Positions 9,006-17,477 of a DNA stretch of 64,000 nt are shown one piece after another. Positions within the stretch are counted from its first letter, which is position 1; every line of letters starts with the position of its first letter. Source of the stretch: Veillonellaceae bacterium. GTDB lineage: Bacteria; Bacillota_C; Negativicutes; UBA1444. The stretch is from contig JAAZNU010000021.1 in the NCBI GenBank assembly GCA_012798135.1, positions 62,001-126,000 of the forward strand. Direction: 5' to 3'. A model generated the notes under the pieces. That model was not told the origin of the DNA. It made no database searches and was given only the letters and a program-made list of their open reading frames with translations. The position numbers and the translations under genes were made by a program.

Positions 9006-9989
9006 ATGAACGTTGCGATAGTCGGTTGCGGTTTGATTGGCGAGAAACGGGCGAAGAATTTGGGCCATCACAAGCTGGTCGGGGTGGCTGATCCGGTGAC
9101 GGCGAAGGCGGAGAAAATCGCGGGGCTCGCCGGCGGAGCTTGCTCGGTTTATGCGGATTGGCGTGAAGCCATTGACCAGGAGAATGTGGATTTGGTCGTG
9201 GTGGCGACGCCAAACCGTTTTCTGGCGCCGGTCACCAAGTTTGCTTTGCAGCACCGGCGGCACGTGCTGGTGGAAAAACCGGCCGCCCGCAGTGCGGCGG
9301 AACTGGACGAAGTCCGTCGGTTGGCGGCGCAAACCGATTGCCGGGTCATGGTCGGCTTTAGCCTCCGCTACCACCGGGCCATTCGAAAGGCATACGAGAT
9401 CTATGCGCAGGGAGCGCTCGGGGATTTGATGTTCATTCGGGCGCGCTACGGACATGGCGGACGGATCGGTTATGATCGCGAGTGGCGGGCGGATCCGGAG
9501 TTGTCCGGCGGCGGTGAACTTCTCGACCAGGGAATCCACCTGATTGACTTGTCACGTTGGTTCATGGGGGATTTTACCGAGGTGTACGGTTTCGCCCCAA
9601 CTTATTTCTGGGATATGCCCGTGGATGACAACGGCTTTGTTTGCTTGCGGAATGCCGCGGGAAAGACCGCTTGGCTTCACGCCAGTTGTACGGAATGGAA
9701 AAACCTGTTCTGTCTGGAGGTATACGGCCGCTACGGGAAGCTGCAGGTGGACGGGCTGGGGGGCAGCTATGGCGTGGAACGGCTGAGCTACTACAAGATG
9801 CTGCCGGAAATGGGGCCGCCGGAGACGATGATGTGGGAATATCCGGGCGAGGATACGTCCTGGCGGGACGAGTTCGCCGATTTTACGGATTGCATCGAAA
9901 ATAAGCGGCCGATTGGCGGCGATATCGAGGATGCCTATGCGGCGTTGCGGATCGTCGACGAAATTTATGGACGGGGGCATCAGGCATGA
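9006..9989 (+). CDS. Gfo/Idh/MocA-family sugar oxidoreductase
   Basis: 327 residues from ATG 9006 with AGGAGG upstream; the reading frame is open further upstream but only within the SDR gene. N-terminal Rossmann motif VGCGLIGEKRA, the family lysine motif VEKPAAR around residue 95, and a C-terminal alpha/beta domain with GGGELLDQGIHLIDL, where the D..H pair is part of the active site. Members oxidise or reduce sugar hydroxyl/keto groups with NAD(P). It overlaps the HddA gene by 4 bp. Together with the SDR before it, it may act on an NDP-hexose or heptose; the exact substrate is unknown. Confidence 0.88.
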   Translation: MNVAIVGCGLIGEKRAKNLGHHKLVGVADPVTAKAEKIAGLAGGACSVYADWREAIDQENVDLVVVATPNRFLAPVTKFALQHRRHVLVEKPAARSAAELDEVRRLAAQTDCRVMVGFSLRYHRAIRKAYEIYAQGALGDLMFIRARYGHGGRIGYDREWRADPELSGGGELLDQGIHLIDLSRWFMGDFTEVYGFAPTYFWDMPVDDNGFVCLRNAAGKTAWLHASCTEWKNLFCLEVYGRYGKLQVDGLGGSYGVERLSYYKMLPEMGPPETMMWEYPGEDTSWRDEFADFTDCIENKRPIGGDIEDAYAALRIVDEIYGRGHQA

Positions 9990-10966
9990 TCATTGTTCGG
10001 AGTCCCTTACGGATTTCCCTGGGTGGGGGAGGAACCGATCTTCCTTCCTATTACCGCGAGCACAGCGGCTTTTTGGTCGCCGCCGCCATTGACAAGTATG
10101 TTTATATTACGTTGCATCATACTTTTCAGCCCGGGTTGATCATCAAGTATTCGAAAATGGAAAAGGTCGATTCGGTGGCGGAAATTCAGCATCCGATCAT
10201 TCGAGAAAGCATGCGGGCACTCGGGATTATGGACACCCACCTGGAAATTGCCAGTATGGCCGATATCCCGGCAGGAACCGGCCTGGGCTCTTCCGGCAGT
10301 TTTACGACTGGGCTGCTGCGGGCGTTGCATGCATCGCAGCGGAACTTGATCCACCCGAATCAGTTGGCGGAACAGGCTTGCGATATCGAAATCAACCGCC
10401 TGGGGGAGCCGATCGGCAAGCAGGATCAATATATCGCCGCGTATGGCGGCTTGACCTGTTTCCGTTTTTTGCCGAACGACGCCGTCGAAGCCTGGCCACT
10501 GAAAATTTCCTCGAAAACCCTGCACGAGCTGGAAGATAACCTGCTGCTGTTCTTTACCGGTTATTCGCGCAATGCTTCCTCCATCCTGAAAGAACAGGAT
10601 GACAAAAGCAAACACAGCGAACGCGAGATGATCGACAATCTGCATTTTGTCAAGGAACTTGGCCGACAGAGCCAGGCGGCGTTGGAGCAGGGGGAGGTCC
10701 GCAAGTTCGGGGAGCTGATGAATGTGCATTGGGAGCATAAAAAGAAACGCTCCGGCGGCATGTCGAATTCCCGAATTGATGAGTGGTATCGCTTGGCCCT
10801 GGACAACGGAGCGGTCGGCGGCAAGCTGATCGGCGCCGGCGGCGGCGGTTTCCTGATGTTTTACGCGGAAGACCGGGCCCGGCTGCGTACGGTGATGGAC
10901 GAACAGGGACTGCAAGAGGTCCGGTTCCGGTTTGATTTCGAAGGCACGAAGGTCCTGGTGCAGTGA
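9986..10966 (+). CDS. hddA: D-glycero-alpha-D-manno-heptose 7-phosphate kinase
   Basis: 326 residues, GHMP kinase superfamily: N-terminal RSPLRISLGGGGTDLPSYY, ATP-binding motif AGTGLGSSGSFTTG at about residue 95 and the C-terminal motif GGKLIGAGGGGFLMFY. This combination is that of HddA, which phosphorylates D-glycero-D-manno-heptose 7-phosphate to the 1,7-bisphosphate. The assignment is supported by direct neighbours: an HddC-GmhA fusion and GmhB follow with 0-4 bp spacing, giving the GDP-heptose pathway known from Aneurinibacillus S-layer glycans and from capsule/O-antigen loci. Cytoplasmic. Confidence 0.9.
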   Translation: MIIVRSPLRISLGGGGTDLPSYYREHSGFLVAAAIDKYVYITLHHTFQPGLIIKYSKMEKVDSVAEIQHPIIRESMRALGIMDTHLEIASMADIPAGTGLGSSGSFTTGLLRALHASQRNLIHPNQLAEQACDIEINRLGEPIGKQDQYIAAYGGLTCFRFLPNDAVEAWPLKISSKTLHELEDNLLLFFTGYSRNASSILKEQDDKSKHSEREMIDNLHFVKELGRQSQAALEQGEVRKFGELMNVHWEHKKKRSGGMSNSRIDEWYRLALDNGAVGGKLIGAGGGGFLMFYAEDRARLRTVMDEQGLQEVRFRFDFEGTKVLVQ

Positions 10967-10967
10967 C

Positions 10968-12248
10968 ATGACGACGGTGGCGATACTGGCAGGCGGTTTG
11001 GCGACCCGGCTGCGGCCGGTGACGGAAACCATCCCCAAGGCATTGTTGGAGGTGGGGGGGCGGCCGTTCATCGAATGGCAGCTTGATTTGTTTCAGAGCC
11101 AGGGGTTCACGGATTTTGTGATTTGCACCGGATATCTGGGCGAAAAGATCGAGGCGCTGCTTGGCAATGGGTCATCACGGGGCGTTTCGATCCGGTATTC
11201 GCACGATGGGCCGATCCTGCTGGGCACCGCAGGCGCGCTGCGTAAAGCGACAGAACTGTTGAGCGATCCGTTTTTGGTGATTTACGGCGACTCGTATCTG
11301 GAGATGGATTACCGGGCCGCCGTCCGATGCTTTTATGATTCGGGCTGTCCCGCGCTGATGACGGTCTATGCGAATGGCGGCCGCTGGGATTCCAGCAATG
11401 CGGAGTATGCCGGCGGACGGGTTCAGCGGTATGATAAAAGACAACGAACCCCGGCGATGAATTATATTGATTACGGGCTTTCGATTGTCTCCCGGCAGGT
11501 GCTGCAGACGATTCCCGAAGGCCGGGCAGCGGATTTGGCGGATGTGTTCAGCCACCTGGCCGCTGCGGGAAATCTCGCCGGGTATCCGGCATCACGGCGA
11601 TTTTATGAGATCGGCTCCCGTCCGGGTTGGACGGAATTGGACCGGATGCTGCGGGGTGCGCGGCAGAATGAAGGAGGCGGCGGGATGGACCTGGCGCAAT
11701 ATGTATCGGATTATTTGCGGGAAACCCGGCGAATTGCGGAGACGATCGACCAGGTCAGCATTGTCAGGTCGGCCAGGGTTTTGGGCGACATTCGGGACCG
11801 GAACGGGCGGTTGTTTATTTTGGGCGTTGGCGGCAGTGCGGCCAATGCGTCCCATGCTGTGAACGATTTTCGAAAAATCGCCGGCATGGAGGCCTATGCC
11901 CCGACCGACAATGTCTCAGAGCTGACGGCACGGGTCAATGATGAGAGTTGGGAAAGTGTTTTTGAAAACTGGCTGAAGGGATCGAGATTATCCGACAAGG
12001 ATGGATTGCTGGTTTTCTCGGTCGGCGGCGGTTCGCCGTCCGCTTCGTTGAATTTGGTTCGGGCCATGGATTTGGCGAAAGAACGGGGGGCGCAGATCGT
12101 CGCCGTGGTTTCTCGCGACGGCGGCCGGGCCCTGCAAGTCGCCGACGCCTGCGTGCTGGTTCCGGTGGTGGCTGATGCCCGCATTACGCCGCATGCGGAG
12201 GGCTGGCAGGGGATTGTATGGCATCTGTTGGTGAATGCAATTCGATGA
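10968..12248 (+). CDS. Fusion of HddC-like nucleotidyltransferase and GmhA-like isomerase
   Basis: 426 residues from ATG 10968, which sits directly behind the hddA stop. Residues 1-~230 are a sugar-phosphate nucleotidyltransferase (LAGGLATRLRPVTETIPKAL, VIYGDSYLEM), resembling HddC, which makes GDP-D-glycero-alpha-D-manno-heptose. Residues ~235-426 are a SIS domain like GmhA (LGVGGSAANASHAVNDFRK, FSVGGGSPSASLN, WQGIVWHLLVNAI), the sedoheptulose-7-phosphate isomerase. GmhA catalyses the first and HddC the last step of one pathway; they are normally separate proteins. The frame is continuous, with no stop at the junction (about 11670-11700). GTP specificity is inferred from the hddA/gmhB context. 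Confidence 0.87.
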   Translation: MTTVAILAGGLATRLRPVTETIPKALLEVGGRPFIEWQLDLFQSQGFTDFVICTGYLGEKIEALLGNGSSRGVSIRYSHDGPILLGTAGALRKATELLSDPFLVIYGDSYLEMDYRAAVRCFYDSGCPALMTVYANGGRWDSSNAEYAGGRVQRYDKRQRTPAMNYIDYGLSIVSRQVLQTIPEGRAADLADVFSHLAAAGNLAGYPASRRFYEIGSRPGWTELDRMLRGARQNEGGGGMDLAQYVSDYLRETRRIAETIDQVSIVRSARVLGDIRDRNGRLFILGVGGSAANASHAVNDFRKIAGMEAYAPTDNVSELTARVNDESWESVFENWLKGSRLSDKDGLLVFSVGGGSPSASLNLVRAMDLAKERGAQIVAVVSRDGGRALQVADACVLVPVVADARITPHAEGWQGIVWHLLVNAIR

Positions 12249-12841
12249 GCCGGGCGGTTTTTCTGGATCGGGACGGAGTGCTCAATCCGTTGGTGTATAA
12301 TGTGCGTACCGGGGAATACGAGTCGCCGCACCGCGGGGAGGATTTCAGCGTGTATCCCTATGTCGTGCGTTCTTTGCGGGCCCTGGCCGATGCCGGCTTT
12401 CGCCTGTTTTTGATTTCGAATCAACCCAGCTATGCCAAGGGGAAAACTTCAATGGCGAATTTGCAGGCGATTCACGGGTTATTGGATCGGTATCTGCTAG
12501 AAAACAACATCGTATTTGCCGAGTATTATTATTGCTATCACCATCCAAACGGCGTTGTTCCCGAATTTACGGGAGTCTGCCAGTGCCGCAAGCCCCAGCC
12601 GTTTTTCATTCTTCAGGCAGCGGAAAAATATAAATTGAATTTGGCGAAATGCTGGATGATCGGGGATCAGGACACGGATGTACAATGTGGCCAAAATGCC
12701 GGAGTGCGGACGATTCAACTGGGCAATCCCCACTCGGCGGCGAAGCGCGGACAAGCCAAGCCGGATTATCAGGCAACGGATTTGGCAGCGGCCGTGAGCT
12801 GGTTGTTGGGAGTGTATCCGCAAAACATGGAGAGGATGTGA
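12245..12841 (+). CDS. gmhB: D-glycero-D-manno-heptose 1,7-bisphosphate 7-phosphatase
   Basis: 198 residues from ATG 12245, overlapping the previous stop as ATGA. HAD-IIIA phosphatase: motif I FLDRDGVLN, motif II LISNQPS, and MIGDQDTDVQCGQNAG for the last metal-binding acids. The cysteine/histidine loop CYHHPNGVVPEFTGVCQC matches the structural zinc site of GmhB (C-x-H...C-x-C). It removes the 7-phosphate before nucleotidyl transfer, the third step of the heptose pathway encoded by its neighbours. Confidence 0.9.
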   Translation: MSRAVFLDRDGVLNPLVYNVRTGEYESPHRGEDFSVYPYVVRSLRALADAGFRLFLISNQPSYAKGKTSMANLQAIHGLLDRYLLENNIVFAEYYYCYHHPNGVVPEFTGVCQCRKPQPFFILQAAEKYKLNLAKCWMIGDQDTDVQCGQNAGVRTIQLGNPHSAAKRGQAKPDYQATDLAAAVSWLLGVYPQNMERM

Positions 12842-12845
12842 TCGC

Positions 12846-13559
12846 ATGAGTTTGCCGGGCTTGCAGATTAAGATCTTTTCGGATGGAGCCGATGTCGGCG
12901 ATATGCTGAGGGTTTATAAGGAAGGTGTGGTCAGCGGATTTACGACCAATCCGACGCTGATGAAAAAGGCGGGAGTCGCCGATTATCAGGCTTTTGCCAG
13001 GGAGGCCCTGCAGCATATTACGGATTGCCCAATTTCGTTCGAGGTTTTTTCCGATGATTTCGAGGCCATGGAACGGGAAGCCCGGATCATTCATTCCTGG
13101 GGCCCCAACGTCAATATCAAGATTCCCGTGACCAATACCAGGGGGGAGTCGTCGGCGAAGCTGATCCGAAAGTTGTCATCGGAACAAATGAAGCTGAATG
13201 TCACCGCCATTCTTTCGATCGAGCAGGTCAAACAGGTCGTGGATGCCTTGGCCCCGGCTGTGCCGGCCATTGTATCGGTTTTTGCCGGTCGTATCGCCGA
13301 TACGGGCCGCGACCCGGTTCCTGTCATCCAACAGGCGGTTAAGCTTGCCAAGAGCCGGCCGCTGACCGAGCTGCTTTGGGCCAGCACCCGGGAGGTGCTG
13401 AATATATTTCAGGCGGATGCTTGCGGTTGCGATATCATCACGGTGACTCCCGATCTGCTGAAAAAGTTGTCGTTGCGGGGCATGGATTTACAGGATCTTT
13501 CCCTGGAAACTGTAAAAATGTTTTATGCGGACGCCCAGGCTGCGGGATTCAGACTTTAG
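12846..13559 (+). CDS. Transaldolase family protein (TalC/Fsa type)
   Basis: 237 residues, TIM barrel. TTNPTL near residue 35, the Schiff-base lysine K92 in NIKIPVTN, and SVFAGRIADTG. Length is that of the small decameric TalC/FSA class rather than classical transaldolase. Transaldolase makes sedoheptulose 7-phosphate, the substrate of GmhA. Its place four nucleotides after gmhB therefore suggests a dedicated supply of the heptose precursor; this is inference from context. A fructose-6-phosphate aldolase activity cannot be excluded from sequence. Confidence 0.88.
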   Translation: MSLPGLQIKIFSDGADVGDMLRVYKEGVVSGFTTNPTLMKKAGVADYQAFAREALQHITDCPISFEVFSDDFEAMEREARIIHSWGPNVNIKIPVTNTRGESSAKLIRKLSSEQMKLNVTAILSIEQVKQVVDALAPAVPAIVSVFAGRIADTGRDPVPVIQQAVKLAKSRPLTELLWASTREVLNIFQADACGCDIITVTPDLLKKLSLRGMDLQDLSLETVKMFYADAQAAGFRL

Positions 13560-13601
13560 CCGGAGATTTTCCATCGAGCCTAGCGGAAACGGGGTGGCCA
13601 T

Positions 13602-14345
13602 GTGGCAAAGGAACGATATCTGCCGTTGTTGTTTCGTCAGGAAGCCGTCCTAAACAGCCCGCATATTGCGCGCTTGAACCAGTTGTCCCGATCCTATCTG
13701 GAGCAGCAGCAGGTTTTCAAGGCGCTATATCCTGCCGATGACGTCCGGCCGTGGACCTTTCAAAAAGTCGCCCAGATTTTGGCTTATTACCGACTATCGC
13801 TGGAGTATACGACGGGCATTCTGAGCCGGACCGACAACTTGAGCAAGATTCTGGAACCGGCGCGGGGCATGATGGTTTCGGCGGAGAGCGGCGGCGCGAT
13901 TCTCCGGGAGTATGAGCAATATATTACGTTCAGCTTTTTCCACGTAGTGTTTTCCTCTTTTGAGAGCAGTATGCGCTGCATCGTGGGGAAGGTGCCCGTA
14001 ACAAACAGCCGGGGGAAGCCTTGCCGCGAGACGGCCAAGTTTTACGACATTTATCATGGCCTGATCGATGTGGCGGGCCTAGATGACCAGTATCGAACTT
14101 TGTTTGAGCTGTTGCTGATGATGCGGAACTGTATTCATAACCGGAGCGTGTATTTTTCGGATAAAGGTTCGCGCAGCATTGTTTATAAAGGGGTACGCTA
14201 TGATTTTGTGAATGGCAAGCCCGTCACGTTTGCGACCATCAGTTTATTTTTTGATTTTTTGACGGATATCCGGGATTTTTTCATTGCGCTGTATCGATCG
14301 CCGCGCTTGACGGAGGAGGCTCATATTCCGGATAATGTCCTATGA
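13602..14345 (+). CDS. Uncharacterised protein, possible HEPN-like helical domain
   Basis: 247 residues from GTG 13602 with GGGGTGG upstream. I do not recognise a named family. It is predicted mostly helical, and has LLLMMRNCIHNRSVYF at about 167-182. An Arg-Asn-x-x-His-Asn signature inside a helical bundle is common in HEPN-type proteins, many of which are RNases or nucleotide-binding partners. There is no signal peptide or membrane helix. It sits between the heptose pathway and the Gmd-like gene and its stop overlaps the region just before that gene, so it is in the operon. Its role in glycan synthesis, if any, is unknown. Confidence 0.65.
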   Translation: MAKERYLPLLFRQEAVLNSPHIARLNQLSRSYLEQQQVFKALYPADDVRPWTFQKVAQILAYYRLSLEYTTGILSRTDNLSKILEPARGMMVSAESGGAILREYEQYITFSFFHVVFSSFESSMRCIVGKVPVTNSRGKPCRETAKFYDIYHGLIDVAGLDDQYRTLFELLLMMRNCIHNRSVYFSDKGSRSIVYKGVRYDFVNGKPVTFATISLFFDFLTDIRDFFIALYRSPRLTEEAHIPDNVL

Positions 14346-14368
14346 AAAGGGATGAACAGGAGGAACAT

Positions 14369-15379
14369 ATGCCGAAAGCATTGATTACCGGGATCAACGG
14401 GCAGGACGGGTCGTATTTGGCGGAATTGCTGTTGGCGAAAGGCTATGAAGTCCATGGGACCGTTCGCCGATCTTCCCTGGAAAGCCGGGAAAAATTGGTG
14501 AATATTGCCGCGATTGAAAAGAAAGTGTCGCTGCACCCGGTGATGTTGGACAATCATTTGTCGGTGTACAAGCTGATCCAGCAGGTGCAGCCGGATGAAT
14601 GCTATCATTTGGCGGCCTCGAGCTTCGTCAGTTATTCTTTTGAGGATGAGGCCTCAATTATTGCGACAAATTTCAATTCAACCCATTATTTGCTGTCCTG
14701 CATCCGGGAGTTGACTCCACAGTGCCGGTTCTATTTCGCCGGTTCGAGTGAAATGATCGGCAATGCCGCCGCAGCGCCCCAGAATGAAACCACCCCCTTT
14801 CAGCCGCGTTCGATATACGGGATTTCCAAATTGGCGAGTTTTCATGTGGTTCGGGCGTATCGCGACTATCATGGCCTGTTTGCCTGCACGGGGATTACCT
14901 ACAATCATGAGTCGGAACGGCGTGGGCGTGCGTTTGTGACGCGCAAGGTGACTTCGCAGGTGGCGAAAATCGCGTTGGGGATCGAAAACTGTCTGGAATT
15001 GGGGAATCTGGATGCAAGCCGCGATTGGGGGTATGCCCCCGAATATGTGGAAGCTATGTGGCTGATGCTTCAGAATCCGGCCGGACCGCGCGATTATGTG
15101 ATCGCGACCGGGAAATTGCATTCGGTTCGGGATTTGCTGCAAGTTGCTTTTTCGTCGGTGGGATTGGATTATACTCAATATGTGAAGGTCAATGAGGAAT
15201 TCTTCCGTCCGGGCGAGACGGTTCCGCTCGTTGGGGATGCTTCCAAAATCCGTCGCGAACTGGGATGGCAACCGCGTATCTCCTTTACCGAGATGATTCA
15301 CCGGATGGTGGAGCATGATCGGCAGAGCATCGCAGTCTCGTCTCCCGGTGGATTTTCCCGGGCGGATACGATACAATAA
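14369..15379 (+). CDS. GDP-mannose 4,6-dehydratase-like enzyme (possibly acting on GDP-heptose)
   Basis: 336 residues from ATG 14369 with AGGAGGAACAT directly upstream. Extended SDR of the Gmd type: ITGINGQDGSYLAELLL at the N-terminus, RRSS, HLAASSFVSYSF, the GSSEMIGNA motif (Ser-Glu in place of Thr-Glu) and YGISK. It departs from typical Gmd after the RRSS motif and in the substrate-binding half. The adjacent genes complete GDP-D-glycero-D-manno-heptose, and Gmd relatives in Yersinia, Burkholderia and Campylobacter dehydrate GDP-heptose. GDP-mannose is equally possible because manC is also in this window. No reductase partner of the DmhB/RMD type is obvious next to it. Confidence 0.82.
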   Translation: MPKALITGINGQDGSYLAELLLAKGYEVHGTVRRSSLESREKLVNIAAIEKKVSLHPVMLDNHLSVYKLIQQVQPDECYHLAASSFVSYSFEDEASIIATNFNSTHYLLSCIRELTPQCRFYFAGSSEMIGNAAAAPQNETTPFQPRSIYGISKLASFHVVRAYRDYHGLFACTGITYNHESERRGRAFVTRKVTSQVAKIALGIENCLELGNLDASRDWGYAPEYVEAMWLMLQNPAGPRDYVIATGKLHSVRDLLQVAFSSVGLDYTQYVKVNEEFFRPGETVPLVGDASKIRRELGWQPRISFTEMIHRMVEHDRQSIAVSSPGGFSRADTIQ

Positions 15380-15380
15380 A

Positions 15381-16547
15381 ATGAATATTGTTGCAGACTT
15401 GACCCCGTTTCGCTGCGAGAAGCCGCCGGAGGAGGCGGCGCTCGTAACGCTGGAATTGATAAAGGCATTGAAGTCGACTCCCCGCGTGCGGCTCATGCTG
15501 TTGACGGCTGACTGGAATGATGCCGAATTGCGTCGGCGAATCGGGACGGATCGATGCGTGTTCGTCAATGTTTACGGCGCTTGGCATAAGCGCAATCCGG
15601 CGGGCGGATTGGAGGTGCCGCAGGACAGAAGGCGGTGGCGGCGATTGTGGCTGGAAATCGGCTATGGCAAACCGGAGTTGCTGTTTTGCCCCTTTGGCGT
15701 CATTGTCTATCAGCCCTCGGCTATTCCTACGGTTTGCACGGTTCAGGATACCCGGCATCTGGTGTATCCGCAGTTTTTCGATTCGTCGGAATTGGCTTAC
15801 CGCAATCAGCTGTTTGACGATGTTTGCCGGAATTCGGCGGCCGTTGTTTGCACTTCGGCGTTTACGCAAAAGGTGTTTGCGGCGCAGTATCCATATCCGA
15901 AGGAACAGGTTTTCGTCGCGTATCAGCCCGTTCGGTCATGCCCGGATGCGGTTGGGGAGGACCGGACGCGGCAATTTCTCGAGGCGGCGGGATTGCCCGG
16001 CAAACAGTTTGCGTTTTATCCGTCAGGTTTTCTGCCGCACAAGAATCATCGGCTGCTATTAATGGCGTTTGCCGTATTCTGCCGACGGAACCCGGAGCTT
16101 GATTTGTCTTTGGTGTTGACCGGCAGTGAGCTGGCCGAAGCGCAGGATTTGCGCGAAGCGATGGCGACCATGGGGATTGCTGATCGGGTGTACGCCACGG
16201 GTCCGGTCGATGACGGGATGCGGGCGGCGTTATACCGGCATTGCAGTTTTGTCATATATCCCAGCTTGTACGAAGACGCCGCTCCCGAAGCGCTGGCGGC
16301 GCTGCAATTCGGCAAGCCGCTTTTGTGCAGTGACCGGGCCGGTTTGCCTGAATACGCTGGCGAGGCCGCTTTGTATTTTGATCCGCGAATCGCCGGGGAA
16401 TTGGCGGTGGCCATGCAACGAATCATGACGGATGACCGGCTGTCGGGCGAGTTGCAGCGCCAAGGGGCGCTGCAGGCGCAAAAGTTCGGAGCTGCCGGAA
16501 TGGCCCGCCAATATGCGGAGATTTTTCATTCAGTGATGGAAAAATAG
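15381..16547 (+). CDS. Family 4-type (GT-B) glycosyltransferase
   Basis: 388 residues from ATG 15381, one base after the preceding stop. GT-B fold: an N-terminal acceptor domain with TVCTVQDTRHLVYPQFF and a C-terminal donor domain with YPSGFLPHKNHRLLLMAF, VIYPSLYEDAAPEALAAL and LPEYAGEAALYFDP. The E-x7-E motif of GT4 enzymes (here EDAAPEALAAL) is present. It probably adds one sugar to the surface glycan on the cytoplasmic side. With the GT2 gene after it, it forms a GT-B/GT2 pair that appears to be repeated at 17474-19600. Confidence 0.85.
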   Translation: MNIVADLTPFRCEKPPEEAALVTLELIKALKSTPRVRLMLLTADWNDAELRRRIGTDRCVFVNVYGAWHKRNPAGGLEVPQDRRRWRRLWLEIGYGKPELLFCPFGVIVYQPSAIPTVCTVQDTRHLVYPQFFDSSELAYRNQLFDDVCRNSAAVVCTSAFTQKVFAAQYPYPKEQVFVAYQPVRSCPDAVGEDRTRQFLEAAGLPGKQFAFYPSGFLPHKNHRLLLMAFAVFCRRNPELDLSLVLTGSELAEAQDLREAMATMGIADRVYATGPVDDGMRAALYRHCSFVIYPSLYEDAAPEALAALQFGKPLLCSDRAGLPEYAGEAALYFDPRIAGELAVAMQRIMTDDRLSGELQRQGALQAQKFGAAGMARQYAEIFHSVMEK

Positions 16548-16583
16548 TTGGCTTCCGGGCTAATCAAGGGAAGGATGCCGGCA

Positions 16584-17477
16584 ATGAAACTGAGCATTAT
16601 TACACCGTCCTATAACCAGGGGCGGTTTATTGCGGATACGATTGAGAGTGTTTTGTCCCAGGAGATTCATGATTTGGAATACTGGGTGATCGACGGCGGC
16701 AGTACGGATGAAACCCTGCAAGTTCTCCGGCGGTTCGAGGGGCGGATTCATTGGGTATCCGAACCCGACGCGGGCCAGACGGACGCAGTCAATAAGGGAA
16801 TCCGCCGTTCGGCCGGCGAGATTATCGGCTGGCTGAATTCCGATGATATCTATTATCCGGGCGCCTTGGCGACGGTCGCCGATTTTTTTCTCCGGCATCC
16901 CGAAGCGGAGATTATATACGGGGATGCGGATCATATCGATGAACAGGGACAAGTCTTGTCGGCTTACCCTACGGAAGACTGGAATTATGAACGCTTGCTT
17001 GAGACCTGCTTTGTTTGTCAGCCGGCAGTTTTTTTTCGCCGGAGTTTAGTGGAGAAACTGGGGCTATTGAATACCAGTTTGAATTATTGCATGGATTACG
17101 AGTATTGGCTGCGTGCCGGACGTATAGCGCCAATGGTGCATGTGCCGATACGGCTGGCCGGTTCGCGCCTGTATCCGGATACGAAGACGTTGGGGAGCCG
17201 GCGCAAGGTTCACCAAGAAATTTTGACCATGGTGTGTGCTTTTCACAGCGGATTTCCCTTGCGATGGGCTTCCAACCTGGGACATGTGATTGCGGAAGAA
17301 AAGGGGCTGCGCCGTGATACGGCTTTTCAGGAATTGCGATTTTGTACGCGGGTTTGGCTGACAATCGTGACCGAAAAGCTTCGTCATGGGTTTTCGTTGG
17401 ATCGCGAGGATTGGAAATTGATGAAGCAATGGCTGGCGCATGTGATCCGCTGCCGGCGACAGGGAGGCAATGGATGA
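16584..17477 (+). CDS. Family 2 glycosyltransferase (first of a tandem pair)
   Basis: 297 residues. Start chosen at ATG 16584 because AAGGGAAGG lies 9 nt upstream; the ATG at 16575 is too close to it. GT-A motifs: LSIITPSYNQGRFI, VIDGGSTDET and GWLNSDDIYYPGA (DD metal site); MDYEYWLRAG near residue 170 is conserved in this WcaA-like subgroup. The protein at 18680-19600 is a close paralogue with the same motifs, including the WLNSDDIYYP block and the CQPAxFFRR block. Its stop overlaps the next start (ATGA). Confidence 0.88.
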   Translation: MKLSIITPSYNQGRFIADTIESVLSQEIHDLEYWVIDGGSTDETLQVLRRFEGRIHWVSEPDAGQTDAVNKGIRRSAGEIIGWLNSDDIYYPGALATVADFFLRHPEAEIIYGDADHIDEQGQVLSAYPTEDWNYERLLETCFVCQPAVFFRRSLVEKLGLLNTSLNYCMDYEYWLRAGRIAPMVHVPIRLAGSRLYPDTKTLGSRRKVHQEILTMVCAFHSGFPLRWASNLGHVIAEEKGLRRDTAFQELRFCTRVWLTIVTEKLRHGFSLDREDWKLMKQWLAHVIRCRRQGGNG

